From Enterococcus mundtii (GTDB lineage: Bacteria > Bacillota > Bacilli > Lactobacillales > Enterococcaceae): 64,000 bases of DNA. Location of the stretch: the NCBI RefSeq assembly GCF_002947535.1, contig NZ_PUAP01000017.1, positions 62,001 to 126,000 of the forward strand, given 5' to 3'. The notes beneath the pieces were generated by a model that ran no database searches, was not told the DNA's origin, and saw only the letters and a list, made by a program, of their open reading frames with translations. Both the position numbers and the translations under genes were made by a program. Below are positions 27,809 to 36,850 of this stretch, in pieces (the first letter of the stretch is position 1; each line of letters opens with the position of its first letter).

Positions 27809-29281
27809 TTATTGTAATCGAGCTAATACTTGGGCAACGAGTGTATCGATCAACTCTTCTTTTTTGCCCTCTTGGTTCGTTGTTACTTGGGTTGGTGTTT
27901 GATCCCCAGCGCCAAATTCTTGGCGGATGTCTGCTAGATCAGTGACACCGTAAGCGACACGACGAACGTTGAAGAGATTTTCTACTCCGATATTGTCAGA
28001 TGTAGAACTTCCACCAACGGCTCCACAGCCTAGTGTCAAAGCTGGTACTAAGCCAGTTGAAGCCCCGATTCCTCCTAATGAACCTGCGGTGTTGATCAAC
28101 AGACGAGAAACTGGTTTTCTTAAGCCGAATTCACGGACGACTTCTTTGTTTTCAGTATGGATACACATCGTGTGTCCTGCACCTTCACCTTTTAAGATCT
28201 CTACCGATAGATCACAAGCTTCTTGCCAGTTTTCTACCGTGTAAAAAGCGATGATCGGTGCTAATTTTTCTCTTGAGAATGGATATTTGATGCCAACGTT
28301 GCTTTCTTCTGCCACGATCAGACGGCGATCAAATGGAATATTCAATCCAACTAATGAAGCGATATGACGAACCGAACGTCCAACGATTTGTGGGTTCATC
28401 GTGCCGTTAGGTCGTAAGATAAAGCGAGATAATTTATCTGCTTCGTCTGGACTCAAGAAGTAAGCACCTTGTTTGATCAATTCAGCTTTGACTGCTTCAC
28501 GATTGACTTTTTCCACGATGATGGACTGTTCAGATGCACAGATCGTTCCATTATCAAATGTTTTAGAATCCATGATCCGTTTCACCGCCATTGGGATCAA
28601 TGCGCTACGTTCAATATATGCTGGACCATTTCCTGGACCTACGCCGATCGCCGGTGTTCCTGAAGAATATGCAGCTTTGACCATCGCATTGCCACCAGTG
28701 GCTAAGATCAAGTTTGTATCTTTGTGGGTCATCAATTCTTTTGTTGCTTGCATCGTGGGTGTCGTGATCACTGAAACACTCTCTTTTGGTCCGCCCGCAG
28801 ATTCGATCGCTGAACGAATGATCTCCACTGTCGCTTGGATCGATTGTAATGCGTTTGGATGTGGGGAGAAGACGATGCTATTCGCAGCTTTCAATGCGAT
28901 CAAGGCTTTGTAGATCACTGTTGAAGTTGGGTTTGTCGATGGGATCAACCCAGCAACTACGCCAACAGGTACGGCAATCTCCGTTACCTTTTTCTGTGGG
29001 TCTTCATTGATGACACCCACTGTTTTCGTATGTTTGAATTCTTCATAAACGATTTTTGAAGCAAAAGCATTTTTGATGATTTTGTCTTCATAGATGCCGA
29101 AGCCAGTTTCTTCATTCGCCATTTTTGCTAGGCGTTCACGTTGTGAAAATGTAGCGTCTGAAACGGCTTTGACGATTTGATCAATTTGCGTTTGCGAAAA
29201 TGTTTCTAACACTTTTTGCGCATTCTTTGCAGCTTCGATCAAATCTCGGGTTTCTTGGATCGAGCGTAAATCTTTATCCAC
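27809..29281 (-). CDS. eutE: CoA-acylating acetaldehyde dehydrogenase EutE
   Basis: A 490-residue aldehyde dehydrogenase that turns acetaldehyde, NAD and CoA into acetyl-CoA and NADH inside the microcompartment. The catalytic Cys is C248 in NGTICASEQS, and VGPGNGPAYIE at 214-224 is the nucleotide loop. The N-terminal helix (DLRSIQETRDLIEAAKNAQK) is followed by a linker, and the C-terminal helix (KEELIDTLVAQVLARLQ) resembles an encapsulation peptide. It starts at GTG with AAGGAG upstream and overlaps eutK by 8 bases. Confidence 0.95.
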   Translation of the reverse strand: MDKDLRSIQETRDLIEAAKNAQKVLETFSQTQIDQIVKAVSDATFSQRERLAKMANEETGFGIYEDKIIKNAFASKIVYEEFKHTKTVGVINEDPQKKVTEIAVPVGVVAGLIPSTNPTSTVIYKALIALKAANSIVFSPHPNALQSIQATVEIIRSAIESAGGPKESVSVITTPTMQATKELMTHKDTNLILATGGNAMVKAAYSSGTPAIGVGPGNGPAYIERSALIPMAVKRIMDSKTFDNGTICASEQSIIVEKVNREAVKAELIKQGAYFLSPDEADKLSRFILRPNGTMNPQIVGRSVRHIASLVGLNIPFDRRLIVAEESNVGIKYPFSREKLAPIIAFYTVENWQEACDLSVEILKGEGAGHTMCIHTENKEVVREFGLRKPVSRLLINTAGSLGGIGASTGLVPALTLGCGAVGGSSTSDNIGVENLFNVRRVAYGVTDLADIRQEFGAGDQTPTQVTTNQEGKKEELIDTLVAQVLARLQ

Positions 29282-29822
29282 GATGGGTCACTCCTTTAAT
29301 TTCTGCCATGATCGCCTCTACTAATGATTGTTTGCTTGCAGATTTGATTTCTGATGGTTTTAATTGTTTCACATTCAATTTGTAAGCTTCTTTTCGTAAC
29401 TCTGCGACACGTTTTGCTTGTAACTCTGCACGACGATCGTTTGTTTCACTGATCTGCGTGGCTTCAACCTTCGTTTCGATTTTCGTCGGCTCGGCTGGTT
29501 CTTCTAAACGATCAGGTGTTACTTCAGTGACACGTTCTTCTGTTTTCGGTTGTTGAAAAAGGATTTGCGTCTGCTCATCGACACGTGAGATCACATGATG
29601 TGAGATCAGACAGTTCAATTCCTTCGCTACGACGACCCCTGCATCGACTGCTGCATTCACAGCAGCAACATCACCACTTAGTTGAACAGTTGTTAGTCCA
29701 CCTTTGATGATCTCCGCATTCAACAAGGTCACATCTGCGGATTTTAACGCAGCATCGCTGACACTGACAGCGCCTAAAAATCCGCGAACTTCGATCATTC
29801 CAATCGCATTCATTCGTGACAC
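29274..29822 (-). CDS. eutK: EutK-like BMC protein with C-terminal nucleic-acid-binding-like tail
   Basis: A 182-residue protein. A BMC shell domain covers about 1-88 (NAIGMIEVRGFLGAVSVSD, then AELQ-type variation), a flexible Glu/Thr/Pro linker about 89-130, and a helical tail about 130-178. The tail (AELRKEAYKLNVKQLKPSE, then SKQSLVEAIMAEI) looks like a Rho-N/SAP-like helix-extended-helix. In E. coli EutK the C-terminal domain is also a small helical domain thought to bind nucleic acid. It lies between eutL and eutE. Confidence 0.82.
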   Translation of the reverse strand: MSRMNAIGMIEVRGFLGAVSVSDAALKSADVTLLNAEIIKGGLTTVQLSGDVAAVNAAVDAGVVVAKELNCLISHHVISRVDEQTQILFQQPKTEERVTEVTPDRLEEPAEPTKIETKVEATQISETNDRRAELQAKRVAELRKEAYKLNVKQLKPSEIKSASKQSLVEAIMAEIKGVTHRG

Positions 29823-29826
29823 TCCC

Positions 29827-30480
29827 TTAGTAGCTCAACGGATTTTCTGCAATCCGTTGAACGACCTGTTCAAAAGCTGTACAAGCTGCTTTACATGCTG
29901 ATTGACTACCCGTTAAAAGCGCCCCACCAAAGTTTGTTTCAGATGGCGGTCCAAAGAAACTACAGATCTCAACATCCGCCGCTTTCAATGCTGCATCTAG
30001 TGCAACCATCGCTTCTAAAGGTGGCGCGATCAAGTAAGCAATTGCTTCGCCTTCACGAATGTTCGCTTCTTTTGATAAGTATCTTCCAGAACGAGAAACC
30101 ACATGGGCAAAGTACACGATGCTGTCATCGTCATTTGCACTGATAAAGCTTGCTTCTTGTTCAATGACTTGTGTCACGACAGATAGTCCACTTGTGATCT
30201 CAGCCGGACTTGGTCCAGCAATGATCCCGATCACTTCACCCGCAAGTTTCGTAGAGGCATTCGCTGCTCCTGCGTACATACTTTTCGCATAGACAACTTC
30301 TACTTCTGCCGCCTTTGTTGCTTCATCTAAAGCCACATAAGTCACATCATCACAATCTGATGTCACGATACCTAATGAGCGCATCCCTGGTGTCAAACCA
30401 AATTGCTCCGCTAATGCAGCATCTACATTAGGAATGACTTGAACACTTAAGACGTTTGCGCCTAAACGATCATTTTTCAT
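29827..30480 (-). CDS. eutL: microcompartment shell trimer EutL
   Basis: A 217-residue tandem-BMC (BMC-T) protein. It has two BMC folds; NDRLGANVLSVQVIPNVD starts the first and EGEAIAYLIAPPLEAMVALD begins the second. It forms trimers with a gated central pore. The sequence ETNFGGALLTGSQSACKAACTAF near the end is typical. AGGAGGAG before the ATG, 15 bases from eutC. Confidence 0.95.
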   Translation of the reverse strand: MKNDRLGANVLSVQVIPNVDAALAEQFGLTPGMRSLGIVTSDCDDVTYVALDEATKAAEVEVVYAKSMYAGAANASTKLAGEVIGIIAGPSPAEITSGLSVVTQVIEQEASFISANDDDSIVYFAHVVSRSGRYLSKEANIREGEAIAYLIAPPLEAMVALDAALKAADVEICSFFGPPSETNFGGALLTGSQSACKAACTAFEQVVQRIAENPLSY

Positions 30481-30494
30481 TGATGTTTCTCCTC

Positions 30495-31412
30495 CTATTC
30501 GGCTTCTTTCAACTCAATACCAGATTTTTTCTTATCTAACATTTTCTTGATCAATTCAGCAATATATGCGCCGGCCTCAACTGCTGGTGTTCCACCTTTA
30601 TGGATGTTTGAGATCACTGTACGACGAGCTTCTGGCATTCCGACAGTTGGACGGTAAGCAACATACGCACTCATCGATTCTGCTGTTACAAGTCCAGGAC
30701 GTTCGCCAACTAATAGACATACTACTTCTGCATCAGTGATTTCGCCGATTTGATCCATTGATGGTACACGACAATATTTGACGAATACGACTTGATCAAA
30801 ATCTAAGCCATACATTTTCAACCCTTGTTTGATTGCTGGTAGTACTTCTTTGATATTTGCTCCGATAGCCGCAGAACTTAATCCATCCCCAACAACGATC
30901 TGCACTTTAGCTTTTGCTGTCGTTTGTTGTTTGATTTTTGTGCTATTTTCTTCGTCAAATTGACGACCAAAATCTGGACGAGTCAAGTATTCGTCTTTTG
31001 TTTTACAAATTGTTTGTGTTGAAATGAAGCCCATTTCCTCAACCAATTGCGGATCAACATCAGAGAATACGGCATCTTGTGCTGCTGCATGGTCCGCACG
31101 GAAACGTAAGGTAGAATCAGTCATATAGCGAGTGCCTGTACGTCCCACTCCGATACGAGCAGGTGTAAATGCCTTCATACGCAAGTATCCTGTTTCGTCT
31201 TTAGCATTTTTGACTAAAAGCTGTTTACGTAGATCCACCTCTGTGATGTCGTCGATCATGCCTTCTTCTACTACCGGCATGGTTGTTGTCATCGTATTGG
31301 TTGTTGTGGCTGGTGTTTTTGGTAGTTCTGTTGATTGTTCTGTTGGTTTTTCACCGGCTACCATCTCACTTAGCATGGAAGTGATCATTTCTTTCAATTG
31401 TTGTTCGTTCAT
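30495..31412 (-). CDS. eutC: ethanolamine ammonia-lyase small subunit EutC
   Basis: A 305-residue subunit that helps EutB bind AdoCbl. Conserved stretches include [20 protein letters not shown] near 88-107, [20 protein letters not shown] near 173-192 and [13 protein letters not shown] near 213. The N-terminal 60 residues are a helix plus a Thr/Pro-rich linker, which probably directs encapsulation. The ATG at 31412 is chosen because GGGGTG lies 9 bases upstream and the preceding gene ends at 31430; an earlier ATG lies within eutB. Confidence 0.95.
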   Translation of the reverse strand: MNEQQLKEMITSMLSEMVAGEKPTEQSTELPKTPATTTNTMTTTMPVVEEGMIDDITEVDLRKQLLVKNAKDETGYLRMKAFTPARIGVGRTGTRYMTDSTLRFRADHAAAQDAVFSDVDPQLVEEMGFISTQTICKTKDEYLTRPDFGRQFDEENSTKIKQQTTAKAKVQIVVGDGLSSAAIGANIKEVLPAIKQGLKMYGLDFDQVVFVKYCRVPSMDQIGEITDAEVVCLLVGERPGLVTAESMSAYVAYRPTVGMPEARRTVISNIHKGGTPAVEAGAYIAELIKKMLDKKKSGIELKEAE

Positions 31413-31429
31413 TTTTTCTTGCACCCCAC

Positions 31430-32794
31430 TTATTTGATAAATACTGAAGCATCGCCGGCTAAGCTTGTTAATTTTCCATTTTCCATCAAGCCCATTTTCT
31501 CCATCCAACCTTCAAATTCTTTGATTGGACGTAAACCGAACAATTCACGGACTGTCGCTGTTTCATGGAAACCTGTCGTTTGGTAGTTCAACATCACATC
31601 ATCCCCATGAGGAATACCCATGATATACGTACAACCAGCTGATGTTAGTAACACAGATAAGTTTTCCATATCGTTTTGATCTGCTTTCATGTGGTTTGTA
31701 TAACATACGTCACAACCCATTGATAAACCTGTTAGTTTACCCATGAAGTGATCTTCTAAACCTGCACGAATGACTTGCTTTGAATCATACAAGTATTCTG
31801 GTCCAATAAAGCCGACAACAGTATTCACAAGGAATGGATCAAATTTCTTCGCTAAGCCATAGCAACGTGCTTCCATCGTTACTTGGTCTGCACCAAAATG
31901 AGCTTCAGATGATAACTCAGAACCTTGACCAGTTTCAAAATACATCACGTTCGGGCCAGCTGCTTGACCACTGCTCAATGCTAATGCTTGCGCTTCAGCT
32001 AACATGTCCGCATTCAAACCAAACGCAGTGTTGCCTTTTTCTGATCCAGCAATGGATTGGAAAACTAAACCAGTCGGTGCACCTTGACGCATAGCTTCCA
32101 TCTGCGTCGTCACATGAGCCAAGACACAAGTTTGTGTTGGAATCTCCCATTCGCTGCGAAATTCTTCAAATTTATCTAAACAACGTTTCACGCTTTCTGT
32201 CGAATCATCCACTGGATTCAATCCAATCAATGCATCGCCGGCTCCGTAAGATAATCCTTCCATCACAGAAGCCATGATCCCGTCTACGTCATCTGTTGGA
32301 TGATTTGGTTGCAGACGATTGGAGAAAGTACCTGCGCGACCGATTGTTGTGTTGGCTGTTTTTTCAATGTGGATCTTTTTTGCGCCCACGATCAAGTCCA
32401 TATTTGACATCAATTTGCAGACTGCCGCAATCATTTCCGCAGTCAATCCACGAGAGATATATTTGATTTCAAAATCTCCTGTTTTGTCTGAAAGGATATA
32501 TTCTCTTAATTCTGCAACTGTCCAATGTTTGATCATGCCGAAAATACGCATGTTGACTTGGTCGATGATGATACGTGTGACTTCATCTTCATCATAATCA
32601 ACCACTGGATTGTTGAATAAATCGTTTAAAGTCAGATGAGATAACACGACTTTTGCTGCTACTCGTTCTTCCGCAGAAGTTGCTGCCACACCCGCTAATT
32701 TATCTCCTGATTTTTCTTCATTTGCTTTAGCCAACACTTCTTTGACTGAAGAAAACTGATAGGTTTTGCCAAATAATTTTGTTTTTAAAATCAT
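31430..32794 (-). CDS. eutB: ethanolamine ammonia-lyase large subunit EutB
   Basis: A 454-residue TIM-barrel catalytic subunit that splits ethanolamine to acetaldehyde and ammonia with AdoCbl. Conserved blocks seen are [17 protein letters not shown] (about 190-206), [17 protein letters not shown] (about 247-263), [20 protein letters not shown] (about 286-305) and [19 protein letters not shown] (about 392-410). Length and order are as usual for the family. Confidence 0.97.
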   Translation of the reverse strand: MILKTKLFGKTYQFSSVKEVLAKANEEKSGDKLAGVAATSAEERVAAKVVLSHLTLNDLFNNPVVDYDEDEVTRIIIDQVNMRIFGMIKHWTVAELREYILSDKTGDFEIKYISRGLTAEMIAAVCKLMSNMDLIVGAKKIHIEKTANTTIGRAGTFSNRLQPNHPTDDVDGIMASVMEGLSYGAGDALIGLNPVDDSTESVKRCLDKFEEFRSEWEIPTQTCVLAHVTTQMEAMRQGAPTGLVFQSIAGSEKGNTAFGLNADMLAEAQALALSSGQAAGPNVMYFETGQGSELSSEAHFGADQVTMEARCYGLAKKFDPFLVNTVVGFIGPEYLYDSKQVIRAGLEDHFMGKLTGLSMGCDVCYTNHMKADQNDMENLSVLLTSAGCTYIMGIPHGDDVMLNYQTTGFHETATVRELFGLRPIKEFEGWMEKMGLMENGKLTSLAGDASVFIK

Positions 32795-32810
32795 TTTTCT
32801 TGTCGCTCCC

Positions 32811-34235
32811 TTAATTAAATACTAATGTTTTGACAACTACCGGTAACACTGCACCTTCGGCAACAGGTTGACCAATATCGATATAATCCCCATTTTCTAC
32901 TTTGACGGAATCAATGCAGATGAACGGATAATTCCCCGGTAAATACGCATGTAATGCATGACCTAATGCTTTTGCCATGTCCTCGTCCACCATGATGACG
33001 AGTGGGATATTTTCATTGATCAAGGCAGATAACCCTCGAACGATGCCTTCGCCATATCGTTGGACGTCCGCAAACGTCGGGTTCACGATCCCCTTCATCG
33101 CTAAAGCGATTTGCGGTGTTTCTTCCAAGCGATGCCAAGCCAGCTTTTCATTGATACGCTCACTCATTGCTTCCGCAGGCAAGGACTCATCTTCTTGGGA
33201 AACTTTCAAGATCGGAATATTTTTGATTGGCAGGATCTGCTCATGATAAGCGATCGTACTGCCACTAATATCAGCGGTATGCGAACCTGCACCGACCACC
33301 GTTGCCCGAATCGTTTCATTACTTTGTAAGACTTCTTTTTCAGCGAATATTTGCGATTTGCGTAAAGCCGTACCTAATAACAGACCGATATCCCCATACT
33401 TGAACATATCTGTCACTTCTTCGATCAAGCAATCCGCTACACCACCAGAAAAAGTGACGATTGGTAGTTCGCCATCTAGTCGTAATCCTCGGTTCGTAAT
33501 GAATAACTCATAAAATGGACTTCGTTCTCCGATACCCACACTATTCGCCAAAACTTTTACTAACTCATCGATCACTGGTTGGATGGCGGGAACAGAAGCT
33601 TTTGTTCCAACTTTCAACGGTAATCTCAACTGCTCAATCATTTCTGTGATCTTTGGTGAAATATACGAAATATTCCCTGCATGATCGACCTTGATCAACC
33701 GACCACCGATATCAAAACAGGCGGTATCATCGATTTCCCCATCGGTGAAGACGACTAAGTTACTCGTGCCACCGCCGATATCGATGTTGACGACCGAAGC
33801 ATGACGCTTTGTCGAATACTCTTGCGCGCCTGCTCCTTTTCCGGCAATGATACTTTCAAGATCTGGGCCAGCTGTTGCGACCACAAAATCTCCAGCAAAG
33901 CCACTCAGTGCTTGTAATACTTTGCTCGCATTGGCTTTACGAGCTGTTTCACCAGTGATGATCACCGCACCCATTTGGATTTGCTGCTTTTCAATCCCTG
34001 CTTGTTGATATTGTCGGGAAACAAACGCTTTGATTGCTTCATCATCAATCATTGTCTGATTGATCAAAGGAGTGAAGATGATCTCACTACGGTAGATCAC
34101 TTCCTTATCTGAGATCGTGATCCGCGGAACAGAAAACGCAGAGGCGAAATTTTCGATCGTCAACTCAGATAAAACAAGCTGAGTCGTCGAGGTACCTAAA
34201 TCGATCCCTACAGTAAAAATTTTTTCTTTTGCCAT
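32811..34235 (-). CDS. eutA: ethanolamine ammonia-lyase reactivase EutA
   Basis: A 474-residue ASKHA-fold ATPase that releases damaged cobalamin from EutBC. Phosphate-binding loops are GIDLGTSTTQ (residues 10-19) and NIDIGGGTSNLV (about 148-159). The adenosine motif is near VTFSGGVADC. The ATG at 34235 has AGGAG 8 bases upstream; an earlier ATG would add 8 residues. A dual hairpin/terminator lies between eutW and this gene, so EutV controls read-through here. Confidence 0.94.
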   Translation of the reverse strand: MAKEKIFTVGIDLGTSTTQLVLSELTIENFASAFSVPRITISDKEVIYRSEIIFTPLINQTMIDDEAIKAFVSRQYQQAGIEKQQIQMGAVIITGETARKANASKVLQALSGFAGDFVVATAGPDLESIIAGKGAGAQEYSTKRHASVVNIDIGGGTSNLVVFTDGEIDDTACFDIGGRLIKVDHAGNISYISPKITEMIEQLRLPLKVGTKASVPAIQPVIDELVKVLANSVGIGERSPFYELFITNRGLRLDGELPIVTFSGGVADCLIEEVTDMFKYGDIGLLLGTALRKSQIFAEKEVLQSNETIRATVVGAGSHTADISGSTIAYHEQILPIKNIPILKVSQEDESLPAEAMSERINEKLAWHRLEETPQIALAMKGIVNPTFADVQRYGEGIVRGLSALINENIPLVIMVDEDMAKALGHALHAYLPGNYPFICIDSVKVENGDYIDIGQPVAEGAVLPVVVKTLVFN

Positions 34236-34262
34236 CTTTTTTCTCCTTTCTGCAAACAAAAA

Positions 34263-34307
34263 ATGCTTAAAGACAGCCTAGAATCTCTTCTACGCATCTT
34301 TAAGCAT
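34263..34307 (-). terminator. EutV-controlled terminator before eutA
   Basis: ATGCTTAAAGA and TCTTTAAGCAT pair, followed on the minus strand by a T-run. The 5' arm shares bases 34302-34307 with hairpin P2. Confidence 0.82.
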
Positions 34308-34342
34308 CGTTGCTTTTTCACCGAACAACATCTTTGGTGTTC
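34302..34342 (-). promoter_or_regulatory. ANTAR dual hairpin (P1-P2) before eutA
   Basis: P1 (34323-34342): GAACACC, loop AAAGAT, GTTGTTC, with one mismatch, inside the 3' end of eutW. Linker of 7 bases. P2 (34302-34315): AAGC, loop AACGAT, GCTT. Both hexaloops have A at position 1 and G at position 4, the EutV recognition rule. Confidence 0.78.
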
Positions 34343-35745
34343 TGTTCAAAATAGAAACAAGTTTTTGTTCCTTTATTGGATGATTCAATTTTTACTTTTC
34401 CTTTTAGCTTATCTTTGATATAGCTATTCACGATCATCAAACCTAAACTGGTCTCTTTGTTTCGATTGACATCATAGCCATTGCCATCATCTGTGACAGT
34501 GATCGTGATGACTTTATTTTCAATTTCCCCGCTAACTTCAACTACGCCATTTTGGTCTGCCTCAAAGGCATGATCAAAAATATTTTGCAATAACTCGTTA
34601 ACGACTAAGGAGATGGAAACCATTTGGTCACTAGAAACAGTGATCGTCGGATCAACCGTTAGATTCAATCGCACTTTTTCCGGATTGAAAATATGCCGGA
34701 AATTGTACATCACTGCCTCAAGCATTTGTCGCAAGGAAACATTATCTTCCACTTGCTTCGACAATAATTCATGTGTCATCGCGATCGCCATGATCCGGTT
34801 CACACTTTCTTTTAGTACTTTACTAGCCTCTTTGCTAGTGGTACGGCGTGCTTGGATCCTCAATAACGAAACGACGGACTGTAAATTATTTTTGACACGG
34901 TGATGGATCTCGCGGATCGCCACCGATTTTGAGACGATTTCATCTTCTTTCTTTTTCACTTCTGTATTATCTTGAATAATCATTGCTACTCTCGATCCTG
35001 CATCAATCCAAACTTTTCGAATATTAAAGTAATAATTTAAATACGCTGTCTCTAATTCGATCAACCGATTTTCGGTCTGATCATTCATCTGATAAAGAAC
35101 ATATTCGAACGTTGTATAATCAAGAGAGAGATTGTCATAGTGCAAATCATTGATCATTTCACGATAGCCTAATTTCCGATACAATTCTTTTGCACGTTGA
35201 TTTGCTAAGACCAGATTTCCTGTGGTCGTATCAAAAATCAAGACCGCTTCGGCTAACTGGTCCATGATTAGAGGATCAAATGTCGATTCGATCGCTATTG
35301 TTCCTTGCTCGTTTGACTGTAGTTCTTGTCGTTCAACTGCCCCAATCGGTTGCTCGACTCCCTCTTCTACGATGATCACACCAATTGTTCGTTGTTCATT
35401 GCGAATCGGAAAAATGTTTTGCTTGATCAAGCGATTCTCTTGCGTGACTGCTAACAAACCAATACTATTCAAGCTTGTTTCCATTGTCCGTAAGACGCCT
35501 GGTTCATTTTTTAATAACGCTTCTTTTCCGACAACTTCATGTTTATATAATGAGGGGATATGTTTTGGCTTCTTATGATAGACAACTAATGCTTCTTTCG
35601 TCATTTCATTAAAGACATCGATGAACACATCTGCCATCTCATAATGCTTAGACTCTGCTAAATAAGCACTTGTCCGACAAAGTTCTTGAATATCTGACTG
35701 GGTTAAGTTGGTATAACGCTGACATAATGTATTGATCCGTTCCAT
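34318..35745 (-). CDS. eutW: ethanolamine sensor histidine kinase EutW
   Basis: A 475-residue soluble kinase. An N-terminal sensor domain (about 1-155) and a PAS-like domain (about 158-265; EAVLIFDTTTGNLVLANQRA) precede an HisKA_2 block with the phospho-acceptor His in IREIHHRVKNNLQS (H281/H282). The ATP-binding domain shows NELLQNIFDHAFE, DDGNGYD and SLGLMIVNSYI. It autophosphorylates with ethanolamine and passes phosphate to EutV. It overlaps eutV by one base, TTATT, so translation is coupled. Its 3' end also encodes hairpin P1 for eutA. Confidence 0.94.
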   Translation of the reverse strand: MERINTLCQRYTNLTQSDIQELCRTSAYLAESKHYEMADVFIDVFNEMTKEALVVYHKKPKHIPSLYKHEVVGKEALLKNEPGVLRTMETSLNSIGLLAVTQENRLIKQNIFPIRNEQRTIGVIIVEEGVEQPIGAVERQELQSNEQGTIAIESTFDPLIMDQLAEAVLIFDTTTGNLVLANQRAKELYRKLGYREMINDLHYDNLSLDYTTFEYVLYQMNDQTENRLIELETAYLNYYFNIRKVWIDAGSRVAMIIQDNTEVKKKEDEIVSKSVAIREIHHRVKNNLQSVVSLLRIQARRTTSKEASKVLKESVNRIMAIAMTHELLSKQVEDNVSLRQMLEAVMYNFRHIFNPEKVRLNLTVDPTITVSSDQMVSISLVVNELLQNIFDHAFEADQNGVVEVSGEIENKVITITVTDDGNGYDVNRNKETSLGLMIVNSYIKDKLKGKVKIESSNKGTKTCFYFEQNTKDVVR

Positions 35746-36323
35746 TATTCATCATCCATAATAATCAATTCTGCGATTTCACTCATCCGTGCGCGTTTGT
35801 TCATACTTAATGTGCGCAACATCTGATAAGCTTCTTCTTCAGAAATATTATTTTCTTTTGCTAAGATCCCTTTCGCCTTCTCCACAACTTTTCGTTCTTC
35901 CAGTTTCAACTGTAGTTTGTCGATCTGCTGTAGCAAGTTTTGGGTTTCTTTTCCTCTAGCGATCCCCATTTCAATGGTTGGGATCAATGATTTTGCATCT
36001 AATGGTTTTACCAGATAACCGATTGCTCCTAATTTCTTCGCTTTCTCCGTATTCTCATGATCACTGTAAGCAGAAAGAAATACGATACTCCCTGCTAACT
36101 GATCTTGGATGATTTTTTTACCGGATTTTAGACCATCTAAAATCGGCATTTGGATATCCATCAATACGAGATCCGGCTTAGTCTCTTTACAAACTTCGAT
36201 TGCTTCAAATCCATCTGCGGCTTCCCCAACAACTTCATAACCAGCTTCCAGTAGAATATCTCGAGTGTCCAATCGTGTGATTGGTTCATCGTCTACTATC
36301 ACAATTCTGCCCTTCATATTCAA
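35745..36323 (-). CDS. eutV: ANTAR response regulator EutV
   Basis: A 192-residue regulator. The receiver domain (about 1-125) has the phospho-acceptor D56 (LVLMDIQMP), acidic pocket D11-D12 and K107-type Lys (YLVKPLD). A coiled linker leads to the ANTAR RNA-binding domain (about 133-187; VEKAKGILAKENNISEEEAYQML). Phosphorylated EutV dimers bind two-hairpin RNA and prevent termination in eut leaders. The TTG start is chosen over an ATG two codons later because GGGGGAG is 10 bases upstream of it. Confidence 0.95.
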   Translation of the reverse strand: MNMKGRIVIVDDEPITRLDTRDILLEAGYEVVGEAADGFEAIEVCKETKPDLVLMDIQMPILDGLKSGKKIIQDQLAGSIVFLSAYSDHENTEKAKKLGAIGYLVKPLDAKSLIPTIEMGIARGKETQNLLQQIDKLQLKLEERKVVEKAKGILAKENNISEEEAYQMLRTLSMNKRARMSEIAELIIMDDE

Positions 36324-36343
36324 TACGCTTTGTCTCCCCCGAA

Positions 36344-36691
36344 CTAAGTTCTTGTAATTTCACACGTCACAGAGAATTGCAAAATCTGTTTGAGTCCATC
36401 CAATACAGCATGTAATGCTGCTTCAACAGAACTCACGTCGCCAGAAATAACTACTGAACCAGAGAAACGATCGATAAAACCAATGGTAATGTCGCCACTT
36501 TTCGTTGCAATATCCACAGCGATGATTGCGGCTTCACTTGGCGTGATCGTCAAAATCCCTAACGCATTGCTTGTGCCTGTCGGTAATCCTAATTTTGTAT
36601 AGACTTCCTTGTCGGGACTCGCAATGATGTGGGCTAAAGTGACTTGTTTTCCTGGGACGTATTCTTGGATCATTCGTTGTTTTTCTTCCAA
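36344..36691 (-). CDS. eutS: microcompartment shell protein EutS
   Basis: A 115-residue permuted BMC hexamer with a bent shape in E. coli. Conserved parts: [19 protein letters not shown] and [20 protein letters not shown]. It starts at TTG with AAGGAG 10 bases upstream. The first gene after the perfect eutS promoter and its dual-hairpin/terminator leader, followed by eutV, so the regulator is under its own antitermination. Confidence 0.94.
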   Translation of the reverse strand: MEEKQRMIQEYVPGKQVTLAHIIASPDKEVYTKLGLPTGTSNALGILTITPSEAAIIAVDIATKSGDITIGFIDRFSGSVVISGDVSSVEAALHAVLDGLKQILQFSVTCEITRT

Positions 36692-36719
36692 ACAAGACTC
36701 GCTCCTTCATTTTAAGCAA

Positions 36720-36772
36720 TAAAAAATCCTCAATAATAAGCCATAAAGTGTTCACTTTACGCTTGTTATTAA
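36720..36772 (-). terminator. EutV-controlled terminator before eutS
   Basis: CTTAATAACAAGC-GTAAAGTG pairs with ACTTTATGGCTTATTATTGAG, then TTTTTT on the minus strand. The 5' arm overlaps the 3' arm of P2. Confidence 0.82.
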
Positions 36773-36813
36773 GGGCCCCATTGCTCTTAAATTTTGAAGC
36801 ACTCCGTTGTGCT
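36771..36813 (-). promoter_or_regulatory. ANTAR dual hairpin (P1-P2) before eutS
   Basis: P1 (36798-36813): AGCAC, loop AACGGA, GTGCT. P2 (36771-36788): AAGAGC, loop AATGGG, GCCCTT with one mismatch. Both loops have A1 and G4. P1 begins at or within a base of the predicted transcript start. Confidence 0.8.
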
Positions 36814-36818
36814 CATTC

Positions 36819-36847
36819 ATTATATGTTAACCTTTTCACGATGTCAA
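36819..36847 (-). promoter_or_regulatory. eutS promoter
   Basis: TTGACA (36842-36847), 17-base spacer, TATAAT (36819-36824): a perfect sigma-A consensus on the minus strand. Confidence 0.9.
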
Positions 36848-36850
36848 TCT

